From positions 744,001 through 808,000 of the forward strand of contig BSYO01000026.1 of NCBI GenBank assembly GCA_033239525.1: 64,000 bases of DNA. Reading direction: 5' to 3'. The notes below the pieces were generated by a model. That model did not search any database, had not been told where the DNA came from, and worked only from the letters and a program-made list of their open reading frames with translations. A program made the translations under genes and the position numbers. Below are positions 1 through 11,023 of the stretch, piece after piece; within the stretch, counting starts at the first letter, position 1, and every line of letters begins with the position of its first letter. Source of the stretch: Nepenthes gracilis. Taxonomy: Eukaryota > Streptophyta > Magnoliopsida > Caryophyllales > Nepenthaceae.

Positions 1-400
1 TCTTCTCGATAGCTGGAGGCATATTGGGCCAAGAAGAGATCAAAGAGCTCTCGGAAGTTCCGGATCGAATCTGATGGGAGATGATGAAACCAGATGCAAG
101 TGTCTCCCTTCAGTGTAAGAGGGAAGCAGCGACACATGGCTACGTCCTCCAATCCTTGTAGACTCAGGTGGGTGCGAAAATAATTGAGGTGATCTATAGG
201 ATCAGCGTTCCCGTCGTAAGAGTCAAGAGTTGGCATCTTAAACTTAGCTAGCATGGGACGATTCAAGATTTGTGTCGTGAAGGGAGATCTGTCTAGATCC
301 ATGGCGTGTTCGTCATCCTTGACACACATTTCAGGATCTTCTCCACCCTCAATATGTAGGGATGGCGTCACCAGTTCTTTTGGAGTTAAAGAAAGTTCTC
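1..400 (-). pseudogene. Ty3/gypsy (Tat-type) gag, partial, runs off left edge
   Basis: On the minus strand the frame is open from about 400 to the window edge. It encodes a typical retrotransposon gag core: a KFKMPTLDSYDG start block, DPIDHLNYFRTHLSLQG, MCRCFPLTLKGD, and a SIRNFRELFDLFLAQYAS block. Gag forms the capsid of the intracellular retrotransposon particle. The same blocks occur in the complete element at 46201-46443 (HLNSFRTHLSLQG, CFPITLKGD), so the two belong to one superfamily. A TGA at about 402 interrupts the frame upstream. The rest of the element (PR, RT, IN) would lie left of position 1 and cannot be judged. Confidence 0.85.
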
Positions 401-975
401 AACTCCGTCCTTTATCTAACGTGGGAAGTAGTCAGCTGGCTACTGCCACCAGCGAATCTAACGATCCTAGAGGATCCCTTGTGAGCCTGAGGGGAGACGT
501 TTGCCCAAGAATATCGGGCATTCCTTTGTTCTAGACTTCCTCCGGAATCCTGCTGCCCAAACGTTTTTCGAGCCTTGAACGGCTCTAGGCATGTGAGGCC
601 TCTGAAGTCTGAGTGTTGCCCAGCCTCCTAGCCTTCTTGGAGGGTTTATTTTTCTTCTAGTATCCCCTCCTGGAGGCCGGAGCAGGTACTGTTGCAGGCG
701 GAGCCCCCTGCTACGCGTTTTCCTAGTGGGAGCAGAGCATTTGGAGCATTATATTCGTGTTGCTCATGTTCTCTGCCAGATTCTGGAAGAATAGTGCTGG
801 CACACCAATGACCACCCCATTGACCTGGTTACCAGCAACATGGCCCTGGTTAGGTGAGGTCACGTCTCTAGCGGGCTCACTAGCTTGCACCATTATGTTT
901 ACCATTCTGACTGATGGAAAGTGATGATGAGAAGAGTAGTAGAGAAAAGTCGTTGGCTTTTTGTAAGCTTCCCAT

Positions 976-987
976 AGACGGCGCCAA
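976..987 (-). other. Primer binding site of the left-edge Tat-type element
   Basis: Read on the minus strand, TTGGCGCCGTC follows directly after an LTR end (GGATGCATCA). The complete element at 44571-57395 shows the same layout (GGGATGCAACA, then TGGCGCTGTC). The first nine bases of the site, TGGCGCCGT, resemble the tRNA-Asp-type primer sites of plant gypsy elements, but the next bases differ, so the primer tRNA is not assigned. Confidence 0.7.
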
Positions 988-1850
988 TGATGCATCCTGA
1001 ATCCAAACTTCGAACAGATTCGAGTCAAGTCGGTTGTCTGAATCTGACTCCGTCCACTGAGTCTGGATCTGTACACCACAACGATGAACAAGAGATCAGG
1101 TAACGGCGGAAATTTGTCCCACCGAAAACACTTCGACACTTAAGTCGGCAAACAGCGTTCGAATTAAGAATGTGAGAGTAAAAAATGTAAGAAAATGCAG
1201 TGAGTGTTTGAGATGGGTGAGTACTCTCGTTGAGAGAGGCTTGGCTGGCTCACGAGGAGCGCTGATTTTAAGCACTGTGTTTGCTGGAAACATAGTGGCA
1301 AAAAAGAGAAAGAGAGAGAGCACTCGTAGTCTGAAAGCATGTGAGCTTTTCTATAGAGAGCTTTTGTAGGTAAACGAGAGCATGCCTTGGAGTGAGGGTT
1401 CCATGGCCTTTTATAGTCGCTATACTAGGCGGCTTTCATTGTGCAGAAAGGCTCGATTCCCGCGCTCTGTTGGGCTCGCTGCCTTTCTGGCGTGGAACTT
1501 TTATTGCAATAATGGTTGTTGCCTTTATTGCTCTCCTTCTGCGTTCTGTAACCACTAGGGTTTACTGCAAATACAATGAGGATTCTGACGCTTTCCTTCA
1601 GAAATGTGTGTTGAATCTGTTAATGACTGTTGCAATTGAGATTGCCTTCTGTGGAGAGCGCGAAATGAGGGGAAAGGACCGTTGCTGGTCGCGGACGGTC
1701 GATTGGGCCAAACTAGGCTTAGCCCACTTGAGGCTTGGCCTTCAGGCAATCCACTGGTCTCGCTTCCGGTCAACAGAAACATTGATTGTCGCAGGAGCAA
1801 GTCATCCGTCCTGTTCATAGGCTTTTTTTAGTTCACTTAGCCTTTCGTCC
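988..1850 (-). repeat. 5' LTR of the left-edge Tat-type element
   Basis: The inner end is firm: the LTR stops at 988 next to the primer site. On the minus strand a TATA box (CTATAAAAGG) lies at about 1412-1420, which gives a promoter reading leftward into gag. The outer end is not resolved; about 1820-1850 is a guess from the change in base composition. A block around 1120-1150 (plus-strand GGCGGAAATTTGTCCC and following bases) has a diverged counterpart at about 6700 in the LTR starting at 6558. Confidence 0.65.
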
Positions 1851-2095
1851 AGTTAATGGTAAGTATCAACCGTCCAGGCGCAAATGGGCCGTTGTGGATT
1901 TAAGTCGTTCCTTCTTCTTAAGCCATCCCATTACTGGCTTACCCATCAGGTTCAATTCCTCAAAGATTTTGGCATCAGCACCAGAAATTTTAAAACTAGT
2001 AACTCCCTCCCAAAAATTTTTAAAAAGGGTGGTGCTTAATAAACTTGCATCAACATCATGACAGACACGGAAAAAAAAGTATGTGTAACAGAATA

Positions 2096-5000
2096 TTATG
2101 CCAAAACAACTGCAGAGGGAAATTGAAAAATGCTGTGACAGCACAGAAATGAAATTGAAGATGACGGCACAAATAGCCTGGAGCTACCTTCATTACTGTT
2201 TAATTGATCTTCATGCTGTGAACAAGCGGTAAACTGCTTTAAGTAGTTTGCCGATCCACATGCCAATTCTTTCTCTCCCTCACAGTTTACCAGCCGACTT
2301 ATAGAGGCAATGTTATTTTCATTTGTTGCAAATGGTACATCTTGTCTGCATCTGGCTCTGAAATGCCTGATCCATGTATTTGCCAAAAGCATATGATGGC
2401 ACCCATCAGCTTCTTCACCCGGTGGCTCAGCTCTCTTGAAATTGGTTCTCCACCAGGAACCATGTTGGTGGACTTTAAACCGCTTGAAGGAAAAAAACAT
2501 TGTTGTTAGGAAACACAAATAGCTACCGATAAAAAAAGAGGAGATTATGTGAATGTGAGGTAGATGAAAAACAAATGGCTTGGTGCATCTCACAGCTGAA
2601 TGATGTTCTTTTCGCCGGCGCCAACCAAGCAAATCCATAGAGTTATATAATTGGTCTACAAATGAAGCTTCCATAGAGTTGAGAAACAAATTATGCTTCT
2701 CATCAGTCCACTCTGTAGACATACCTTCCTTTCCCATTGGATCCTAAATTGAGATAGAAATTAGAGAACCACAAAGCACAAAGTCAAATTTCCTAAGAGA
2801 CAGTAAGCGGCAGGTGAAGTAGAAGGAAAATGTAAAGGATAACATGAAGTACACAGTAACAACACATCAATTTTGGTCAAAAAGGTTATGTCAATAAAAT
2901 TGGTCTTGTAAGGAATGAATGATGGACCCAATTTGGTCAATAAGTTATGGCAAACAAACGAGTCTTGTAAGCCGTTTGTCCTTAACACTCAAAATTCAAG
3001 GGTGCAAACCACAAAACAGGTGACCAAAGTAAGCCAATTTCATGAAAAATGGGTAGGAAGTTACTATTAAAGATTGTAAACAAAGAGAATATTTCATCCA
3101 TGATGTGCCAACTAGAAAAAGAGAGGCAAAGAAAGCATGACAAGAATATTCGTGGGATACTTTTCCTTTCCTTTTATGGGGCTCTGCCACTTATGGATGG
3201 CAAAAATTCCCAAAAGTTCATCTCAAAAAAGCAACGAGGTCAGGCTCTTATAGAGAGGCCAGTGCATTTTATTCTTGAACATATTCCCTCACTCAGGGGC
3301 CCTATGGTACTTGGAAGCACGAAGTATGTAGAAACACACTGCTGCGAAAATATGATTGTAAAAATAGATCTTCTGAAAAATTTTAACCCAAGCCCACTGA
3401 GTCAGCAAACCACTGGAGCAAATAGATTATTAAAATAAGTTTTCCAAAATATTTTAACCTAATCCCACCAAGTCAAATACAGTGTTAAGACAACCAGAAT
3501 CCTCTAAAGTTTCTTGGAGGAAACGATAGCGCACTTTTATCTAAAAGTGAAATTTGAAGTTGTCCCTCGACTTGCACCTTGAGATTTTCATTCTAGCAAT
3601 CTTTTTACCACTCTTATCTCACAATTTCACTCTCCATTTGAAAGTACCATCTTTTGATCGGTCCATATACTTATGAAGGCCCAAAAGCTTAAAAATAGGT
3701 TGTATTCATTAACAAGGAGCATTCCTATCCTATGACTTCATTTGATAGCTCCAATTTTTCACAGAATTGCTTCAACTTTTCCTTTAAGTAGGAAGGATGA
3801 TGTTTGGTTATTAAGTTTTGCTTACAGCTGGCAAAAGTTGCTATTGCCCAAAGTTGGTATAATGGGAAGGATAGCTTTTCCAACTTCACTTTTGGTGCTC
3901 ATTTACAAAATTTTGGAAGTAGACCAAATTTGAGTTCTCAAACGTTGTTATTATTCACCATGGCACAAGTATTGTGCTGTCTTATGGAACATTATCCCAT
4001 CTTCTCAGTACAACACAGCACAGCTACATCAGAACAACAACACAACCCAACTTCTCAGTTCAATCATGATACAGCTACAGCACGCCGCCATACAGCTGCA
4101 GCACAGCAACTAAGAATTTCATTGGTTTCAGATTTTCACTTCAACGTCCTAGGTGTTTGAGCCAAGAACTTGCGATAATAATTAGGTTTAGCACTTCATG
4201 TACCGCTAAAGAAAGAAAAATAAAGTCGTAAATGGCCAAGTAAACCTCCCAGCTGGTTAAGGTTGAAGGCCCTGATCAAAAAGGTTGTACGGTCAACCCC
4301 CCTTTCGAACTACCTAGCAACAACAGAAGTCATTATCATAATTAGAACGGAGAAAACTATTGGGAAGACTCAAAAATGGAAAAAAAACCACCGACCACAG
4401 ACAAATAGCATTTAATCCACACGCGCAAAGGGAACAGTAATTATTTTTGTGAAAAAGTCTTTTTAACTAAGGGGAAAACATTAAGCATCTGAAAAGATGC
4501 TCCCCTAAAATGGTCACAGTTACTCAAACCTAAACCTCACTGAACAGGGCACACAAAGCTCACAACAACGAGAACACAAACACTCCAATACACAAGTTAA
4601 ACTTGGGCCGACAACCCTAACTGCAACTACTTCTGCAACTCGAGATTTGCACAAAGAGAGAGCAAAACTAGAAGCTAGAAGATCACCCAAAGAATAGCTG
4701 AAATCGATACCCAACAATCGTTTATTCAAATCCACCACCAACCCTTCCTCTTTTTTTCCTTCTCCTTTCTCTATCGTGTGCTTCTCTCTGCTGTACTTGT
4801 TGTTGAATGTTGTCAACCCCTTTTGCCCTAGCCCTTGCATATCGATTTACACACGAGTAAGAAAACCCTCGCTCAAGGGAGGGCTTGCGGGCCATCTCCT
4901 GCCAAAGAGATGAGATATTAAGCCTCGGTTATTAATCGTAGAGTCGCAAAAGTCTCGGATTTGACAATCTGAGGCCCAGAGAAGCCAAACTCCAAAAGAC

Positions 5001-5641
5001 CAAGCTCCTCGAGAAAAGCCGAGCTCCCAAAAAACCGAGCTCCAGGAGAAAACTAAAGGTCCGAGGCACCAAGCCTCCAAGTTTCCGAATCTTCGAGGCT
5101 CCTAGCAACCACTGAAACAGCCAAACTCCTGGCATATCGGGCGTATATATGCTGTACCAATCTACTGCTCGAGCGGCATCCACGCGACAGAACCATCATC
5201 ATTCAAGAAAGAGAAGAAAATAATTGTATATATAAAGCGTACAAAGCGTCATCCAATTCACAAAATAATAGTAACCCACCCCAACAGTAACTCAATTAGA
5301 CAGTGTTTCTTCAGTAACTAACACTCAGCATGCCCTAGTTTGAGAAATACTCCAACCACAAAAAGGCAGAAAGCAGAATAAATCATATACAACATACAAA
5401 CCCACAAGAATTAACATCTTAAACTAAATTTAAGCATGAAAACCTTGCAGAATATGCATATTCCTTCCATAAACTCCAATATTATCCAATCCAAATAATT
5501 TAAAAACCCAGCGTGCTGTATCAAATTACTGCTAAGAAAAAAAAATGATGAATATACCAGGCTTGAAGTAGCTTCCTGTTCGAAAGAACCTGTTGGATCC
5601 TCACCGATAATCCCATTAGTGTTGGCTCTCGAATCAGCCAT
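2096..5641 (-). CDS. COR27: COR27/COR28-like cold- and clock-regulated protein
   Basis: Four exons on the minus strand: 5641-5558, 2743-2594, 2482-2188 and 2109-2096. All junctions are GT/AG and in phase, and together they encode 180 aa. Exon 2 carries the family signature TEWTDEKHNLFLNSMEASFV followed by QLYNSMDLLGW. Exon 3 carries a FKVHQHGSWWRTNFKRAEP block, an NTWIRHFRA block and a low-complexity tail. Arabidopsis COR27 and COR28 are small nuclear proteins induced by cold and light that feed into the circadian clock and freezing tolerance; this role is inferred from family resemblance. The start ATG at 5641 follows a TATA-like box. The last exon is uncertain: it adds only VVLA before a stop, while the acidic tail I expect in this family is not in frame. 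A possible remnant lies at about 2050-2072. Intron 1 is 2.8 kb. Confidence 0.7.
2744..5557 (-). other. Intron 1 of the COR27-like gene, with inserted repeat-like DNA
   Basis: The donor CTG/GTATAT at 5558/5557 and acceptor TTTAG/GAT at 2744/2743 define the intron. Part of it (about 4500-5200) is less AT-rich than the rest. That part has short repeated GAGCTCC and AAGCCTCC motifs around 5005-5105 and open frames with no recognisable domain, which suggests a decayed transposon. I could not find its ends or a target duplication. No other gene was recognised inside the intron. Confidence 0.55.
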
Positions 5642-5870
5642 CGACTTATACTACTTCAAATTGAGAAACGACTGAAAATCTGCTACCTCAAATTCTGCCG
5701 ATTTTTTCAAGTTGACATGAACAAAGAACTTTCTCTGTTTGATTTTTTCGCAGACGGGTGAAAAACATTCATGGGGATGGATGGAGTTAAGCTGACGGCC
5801 GGAAACAGTAGCGGTGGGACACCGGGCGTTCCAGTTGTCATCGCCTTATACATTTGTCGTCTCTTCGTCA
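5642..5870 (-). promoter_or_regulatory. COR27-like core promoter and 5' leader with a small upstream ORF
   Basis: A TATA-like TATAAGG lies at 5844-5850 on the minus strand, about 200 bases upstream of the start codon. An upstream ATG at about 5773 opens a 21-codon ORF that ends with TGA at about 5708, before the main ATG. Upstream ORFs often lower translation; whether this one does is unknown. Confidence 0.45.
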
Positions 5871-6557
5871 TCACTCAATGTCACAGTGAGTTAGAGTAGT
5901 TCAGAATTTTGTTTTCTTTTTACCCCAATTTTTTTTTTTAAAAATAAACATATTCCAAAATTGTATTCCTCTATTTTTTATTATTTTGTTTCATAATTTA
6001 TTTTTGAGATTTTTCTATCTAATTAATTATATCGAGATTATTTAGTAATATGTATATAATGTCTAACAGAATTTTCAAAATTATAATATAATCAATTTGA
6101 AAAATATTTAAATATGTATTTATAATAATATTTAATAAAAGAAAAAAAGTGAACAATTTTTGTTTTCAAAATATAATTTACTATTATAAATGCAGCTAAA
6201 TATTTAATTTTTTAAATTTTAAAATCTTATTCTGAATAAATATAATATTTTATTTATTATATAAATTAGTAAATATTTTAATATTGTCAGAAAAATATCA
6301 TCGACTATTTATTATTCTTTCATTTGGCATTTACCACTGAAGAAAGGTAAGATTTTGTTTGGGATAAATATCCAACAAAATTTTTAATTTTTTGTTGAGA
6401 TTTTTGTTTATGTTCATAAATTTAGTTTTAGTAATAAAAAAAATATTGAGTGAAATTAACTAATTCTGAGCTCTATGCCAAAATATATGTGTCATCAAAA
6501 AACTTTTAAATTATCAAATTTAAAAGAAATTTATATTTTTTAATTTTTTATGAAATT
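5871..6557. other. AT-rich upstream region of the COR27-like gene
   Basis: Strongly AT-rich DNA without a credible ORF. On the minus strand it holds two AAAAATCT motifs (around 6005-6012 and 6398-6405), the core of the CCA1 binding site in clock-controlled plant promoters. In DNA this AT-rich such motifs also arise by chance. Confidence 0.4.
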
Positions 6558-7480
6558 TGATGTATTCTAAATCTGAGTTACTATACGGATTAAGAAACTA
6601 CTTGATCTTTCTCGACAAATCGATTTAAAGTGAGTCTGATCTCTATTCCTAATAGTCTGAATCTTACACACTATAATAAATGAACAAGATATCAAATGAT
6701 TGGCGGAACTTACTCCCTGATATATTATTCGATACTCAAATCAAAAATCTTTCTCAAATAGATAGAAAGATGTGAGGATACAAGAGGTGTGTGTAATGAT
6801 GCGCTAGTATGAGGACTAAGTCTGGTTCAAAGGATACACTCGGTGCGGAGCGGCTTTGAGGTGGTGGTATATTCGACTGAGAGCGACTTTAAGGTGGTGG
6901 TGTGCTCAACGGGAGCGCCTTTGAGGAGGCACACTTGTGAGTTGAGTGGCTTGAGAGAGGAAGGGAGAAAGTGAGAGAGAGCTGTAAGAGGCCTCTTGAA
7001 TGCTTTTTGGACAGAGAGTCATTCTTCTGCAGGCTTAAAAATACACATGCTCCTTGCCTACGAGAGCAAAGAGTATTTTTAACGTTTGAGCCAACTCAAC
7101 CTACTTGGGTGTCAAGGCTGGCTAAAGGCTGTTTGTACAGATTTGGTGAGTTGTCTCAAAGATTGCAGGTGCCGATTATAACAACACTGGCTAGTCAAGT
7201 GGATTCCTTCCTTCTTTGCGGCAATCTTTACGGGAGTTGTTATTGGAAGAGATCCATTGAATCGATGTTGCCATTCTGAGAGAGATTGCGCAATCGCGGG
7301 TAATATTCAAGGATATCTTCTGAGCTGTTCAAGGCAATTATGATAAGTTTTTCTCCCGTGCTTGGCACTATAGGGTAGCCCTCATCGCTTGTTTCTAGCC
7401 GATCAGTCTCAGGTCGACCCACCTAGATTGACCACTCTGCTGCTTAGTCCTAAGCCTTTGTAAGGTCATGCCATAAGCCG
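6558..7480 (-). repeat. LTR-like block related to the left-edge element's LTR
   Basis: The block begins TGATGTATTCTAAATC, matching the LTR start at 988 (TGATGCATCCTGAATC), and shares further patches such as TGGCGGAACTTACTCCC. No primer site lies next to it, so it looks like a solo or truncated LTR. It contains a 33 bp tandem repeat (6848-6930). The right end is not defined. Confidence 0.5.
6848..6930. repeat. 33 bp tandem repeat, about 2.6 copies
   Basis: The unit starts GAGCGGCTTTGAGGTGGTGG, then GAGCGACTTTAAGGTGGTGG, then GAGCGCCTTTGAGGAGGC. It lies inside an LTR-like block. Confidence 0.7.
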
Positions 7481-8400
7481 CTACCTTCTAGGCCTTTCCT
7501 CTATTCATGAGCTTGGTTCTTGAGCAGGCCTATTTTCGATCATTGTCACCACTAGCCCCCCATATTAGGAGGTTTGAATTTTTAACTCCCGACATGCGTA
7601 TTGATGGAACTCCATTTATTGCTTTTCCCTTTCACCCCTGCCCAGGTGGCCTACTAATTCGTTGCTCAGTCGATTTTCACTTGATTCTTTACATCCAACG
7701 ATTCTCTACGGATTACACTATCGTGGAAAATCTTCGATATTTAATAACTTGTTGCCCCTCCCCCACTATAAATGAAGGGGCTTGTTTCGCCTTGCATCAC
7801 AATCTGTCTTCACTAATCAAGTGGCGTGAGGGTTCGGAACTAGCATAGAGCTTGCACTACCATTAGTCGGGATCGGAGGAACTTCATCTCCGCTAATTGC
7901 TGGCACAACCTTGAGCCACACGAGGAGTCTACTTTAATTGCTACTTTTCATATAGGGAACCGTTTTGATTACCCATTTTCACATTCGTCTTGGAGTTGAG
8001 CCCATCTCTTAGTTGTGGTGGGGCAAGGCTTTCCTTTCGCTATGGCCTGCCTCCTGGGTGATGGCCTGTCTTTGAGATGGCCAATCTTCTACTTTGACTC
8101 TTCAATAGCAGTGGTACACAGAAGCCACTCTTCGTTGATCGTCAAGGGCGTGCCGGCCTCTCATTCAAGCCCCCTTTCCAAAGACAAGCTTGCTTGCTTG
8201 TCCTTTGGGAGTTTGTTCCAGTGGAGCAAAGTTTTCGCATTCGAATCGTCATTTCACTCTTTTTTTTTTGTATGTTCGCCATCGGAGGTTTTATACTTTG
8301 TGAGAAGAAATAGTGAATGGAACTATTGAGCAATTTTGTCTTTATCACTTGGCTCCTTTTCTTTTTCCTCGTTTCACAATGTAAGTGAAGTATTTGAATG
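7480..8400 (+). repeat. LTR-like block with a plus-strand TATA box
   Basis: A plus-strand CTATAAATG preceded by a C-rich stretch lies at about 7764-7772. A leader-like stretch (GCATCACAATCTGTC) follows, and upstream is the ACATCCAACG / GGATTACACTATCGTGG pattern common in U3 regions of plant gypsy LTRs. There is no coding content. The ends and any target duplication could not be found, so its relation to the block on its left is unclear. Confidence 0.35.
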
Positions 8401-9660
8401 TCACCCTCTTTATTGCTCGACGACTATTAGACAAACCACTCGAGTTGCTAGTGGCTCGATCTTCTAACGGTTCTAACCCCGAGTTTAAATCACTTGACCT
8501 GACCTGAAATGGTCACGTGAAAATATAAAATTATAAACAGCCTCATAAATGTGTCACTAAATAAAATATAATAATTATAATTCTCATAAATAATTTCCTA
8601 CAGATAATAAATATTTATAGTATTATTACATTGGGAATACAATTTCGATAACATATTTAAATAAAACTTTGATCAATTAAATATACTCTAAAGTTTCTTC
8701 TCATGAGCTGCTAATCCCTAGATCATCTCTATCTCGAAATTACTCAACAACAATACGATCTCTTCAACCTGTCATAAACTTCTTCTCTAAAGCCAATAAA
8801 ACGCAAGTGTGAGTCAAATATCTAACAAGTAAATAAATCAATAAAATAGATTTCACCCGAAATCTCGAATAACATCTCGAATAATAATAACATAATTAAT
8901 TATATCAGCAAAATTAATAATTACCCGAAATTCAACTAACCTACCGTGTCCACAAGTCAAAGGCTATATGACAACAAAACTTAGAAATACAAATTAGATT
9001 TCACCAAATTTGAGTATCAATAATGATATAGGTTCTATTGAACCCATTACAAAAGAGGTTCCATTTATATGATATGTCAAAAAATCTCCTCGAATCTTAT
9101 ATATCACTGTAAACCAACAATTCACACACTCACCCCCAACGACTAGGTAATCTTCAAAGTACAGGTACTCGCAAGTTTAACAAGCGACCCTATGGTCTCA
9201 TAATACTTACCAACTGTAGCATACAAGTACTGTATCCAATCAATACGAACAATATTCTCGTTATCCCGCCGAATAACTCGTACGTATTCTGTGATCCTCT
9301 AATCCTCGCCCATTTGGAAACAAAATACTCATATCATCAACAAGTCAAACCTAGTACTACTTTGGTACGATATCTATTGATATCTCACTTAATAGGTTTA
9401 TAGGATTATAAGTATCCATCTAAAGGATCCAAATCCTCGAAATATGGATTCAGTATCAAAAAAGAGTAGACTATATTAAGATTTCGTATCCTCCCATTCG
9501 ACTTGATGTCTTAGTATTTTTGTACGTTTTTCTCAACTTAACAATAGAGTACCAATAAAATGTACGCACTCATCTAAATCAACGCAAAAAATTATTTATC
9601 ACAAGAATGAGAAAAAGTCCAAAAAGTTCAAATATTCAATTAAACCCCATAATATTTATT
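8400..9660. other. No gene; LTR-like, AT-rich DNA
   Basis: There are no convincing ORFs. The texture of 8540-9540 (many short CTCG and ATCTCGAA motifs, a GTGTGAGTCAAATATCTAACAAG stretch) resembles reversed LTRs of plant gypsy elements, but no ends were identified. Confidence 0.3.
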
Positions 9661-10080
9661 TAATCTATATATACACAAACCCATATGTATATACATATTT
9701 ATATTTATACATACACACTGCCATACCCTATATATACATATATATTTATATATATAAACATATACATGCATGCACATACATACACCCACGCACCGCGCAC
9801 TGTACACTCACGCACTGTACATATATATTATCATTTATTATTATATTTATTATTTTATATTATTTATTATTATTACGTTATTACTAATTCATTTATGATT
9901 ACTTATTAATAATATTATTATTTATTATTAGTTAGTTAATACCACTTATTATTATCACTGTTTTATAATTATTATTAATAAAATTTATTATTAATTATTA
10001 TAACGTTTATTACTATTTATTATTATTCTCATAATAATAATAATAATTATTATTATTATTTTTTAAAAAAATGATATTAG
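9660..10080. repeat. Simple-sequence tract (TATACA, then TTA/AAT trinucleotides)
   Basis: About 9665-9790 is a degenerate TATACATA repeat. About 9825-10075 is almost pure TTA/ATT/AAT trinucleotide repeat. The open frame across 9685-9909 is a by-product of this repeat. Confidence 0.85.
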
Positions 10081-11018
10081 TTATTATTAACTTGGTAGCT
10101 AAATTCGAGCAGAAATATCAGAGTGTTAGAACTGCAGTCCATCCTAGGTGCTAGGTTAGGATATGGGTCGGTCGGACTGGCTTCAAGCCCATCCAAGTCG
10201 CACGTTGCTAGTATTGTCATTTTGTGAAATGGAACATCTTGGTCTTGGAACCTGTGTTGGCCCACTGCTCGGGTCGTCCAAATCTGTCAGAGGTCAGCCA
10301 TCCGTGCAGGAAGGTGCACGGCCCTGGTGGCCCCGAATTTTCCTGTTCATTTCTTCAACTCGGCTAACAATGGTGCTAGGCGACTGCCCGACCAAACGGA
10401 TTTCCCCAATGGAGGAGCGGAGCCCTCACGGTGTCCAACAGGGGGCCCACAGCTTTAAGGCAACCACTTCTTTAATTTGTAAGCCCAAGCAGCAGTTGTG
10501 CTTTCCAATATATTTCTTGGCTTTATAATAAATCAATGGAGCCCTTTTTGAATATTGTTGCTGATATTTTTGTATTCATGGGGAATCCTTTTGTTTGATA
10601 CTTTGTCTTTTGCTAGCTGAGTGCGTGTGCAATCGCAGCCAAGTTCGGCGTGGACAATGGAGTCCAATTGTGATTGTTCTTGTGGAGGCAAATGGTGGCA
10701 CTTAGGTGCTCTATCATATGAGATGACGTTGTCACATATCTATTGGCGAGCCTCACTAGGGCCAGCTAGGTTTCATAGCTGCAGCCGTCGGACTCTGACG
10801 ATGACAAGGTCGTCGTCTGCATGGTTCCATTGGAGCTTGGTCCGTCTAGGGGGAAGTTGTCACTCCCATGCATCTGATCCTAGATCACTAATTATTGTCG
10901 ATTAATGGTGCTCATCAACATCGAAGGGAGTCATCACAAGCATATTGTGGAAGGCCCCTAAGGTTTTAATCCCTGCCTGATGGAGGGTTTGACTCTTGGT
11001 CTGGTAGCCCCTCGGGCT
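10081..11018. other. Unassigned, more GC-rich segment left of the solo LTR
   Basis: Composition rises abruptly above the preceding repeat tract. Two open frames occur (10163-10528 and 10621-10905 plus), neither with a recognisable domain. The segment probably continues at 13510 beyond the solo LTR that split it, and is likely an older decayed transposon. Confidence 0.35.
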
Positions 11019-11023
11019 ATGGG

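Noticed and set aside
1392..1820. 142-codon plus-strand ORF with a hydrophobic start
   Set aside because: It lies opposite to the leftward LTR promoter in LTR DNA; the membrane-like stretch is weak and nothing supports a gene.
1930..1965. Possible tRNA T-arm (GGTTCAATTCCTC)
   Set aside because: No matching acceptor stem, D-arm or anticodon arm could be built around it.
3742..4160. Two overlapping plus-strand ORFs (63 and 118 codons)
   Set aside because: They run against the COR27-like gene inside its first intron; no recognisable family, with a Gln/Thr/Ser-rich low-complexity end.
9685..9909. 74-codon ORF rich in Tyr, Ile and Thr
   Set aside because: It is a translation of the TATACA/TTA simple repeat.
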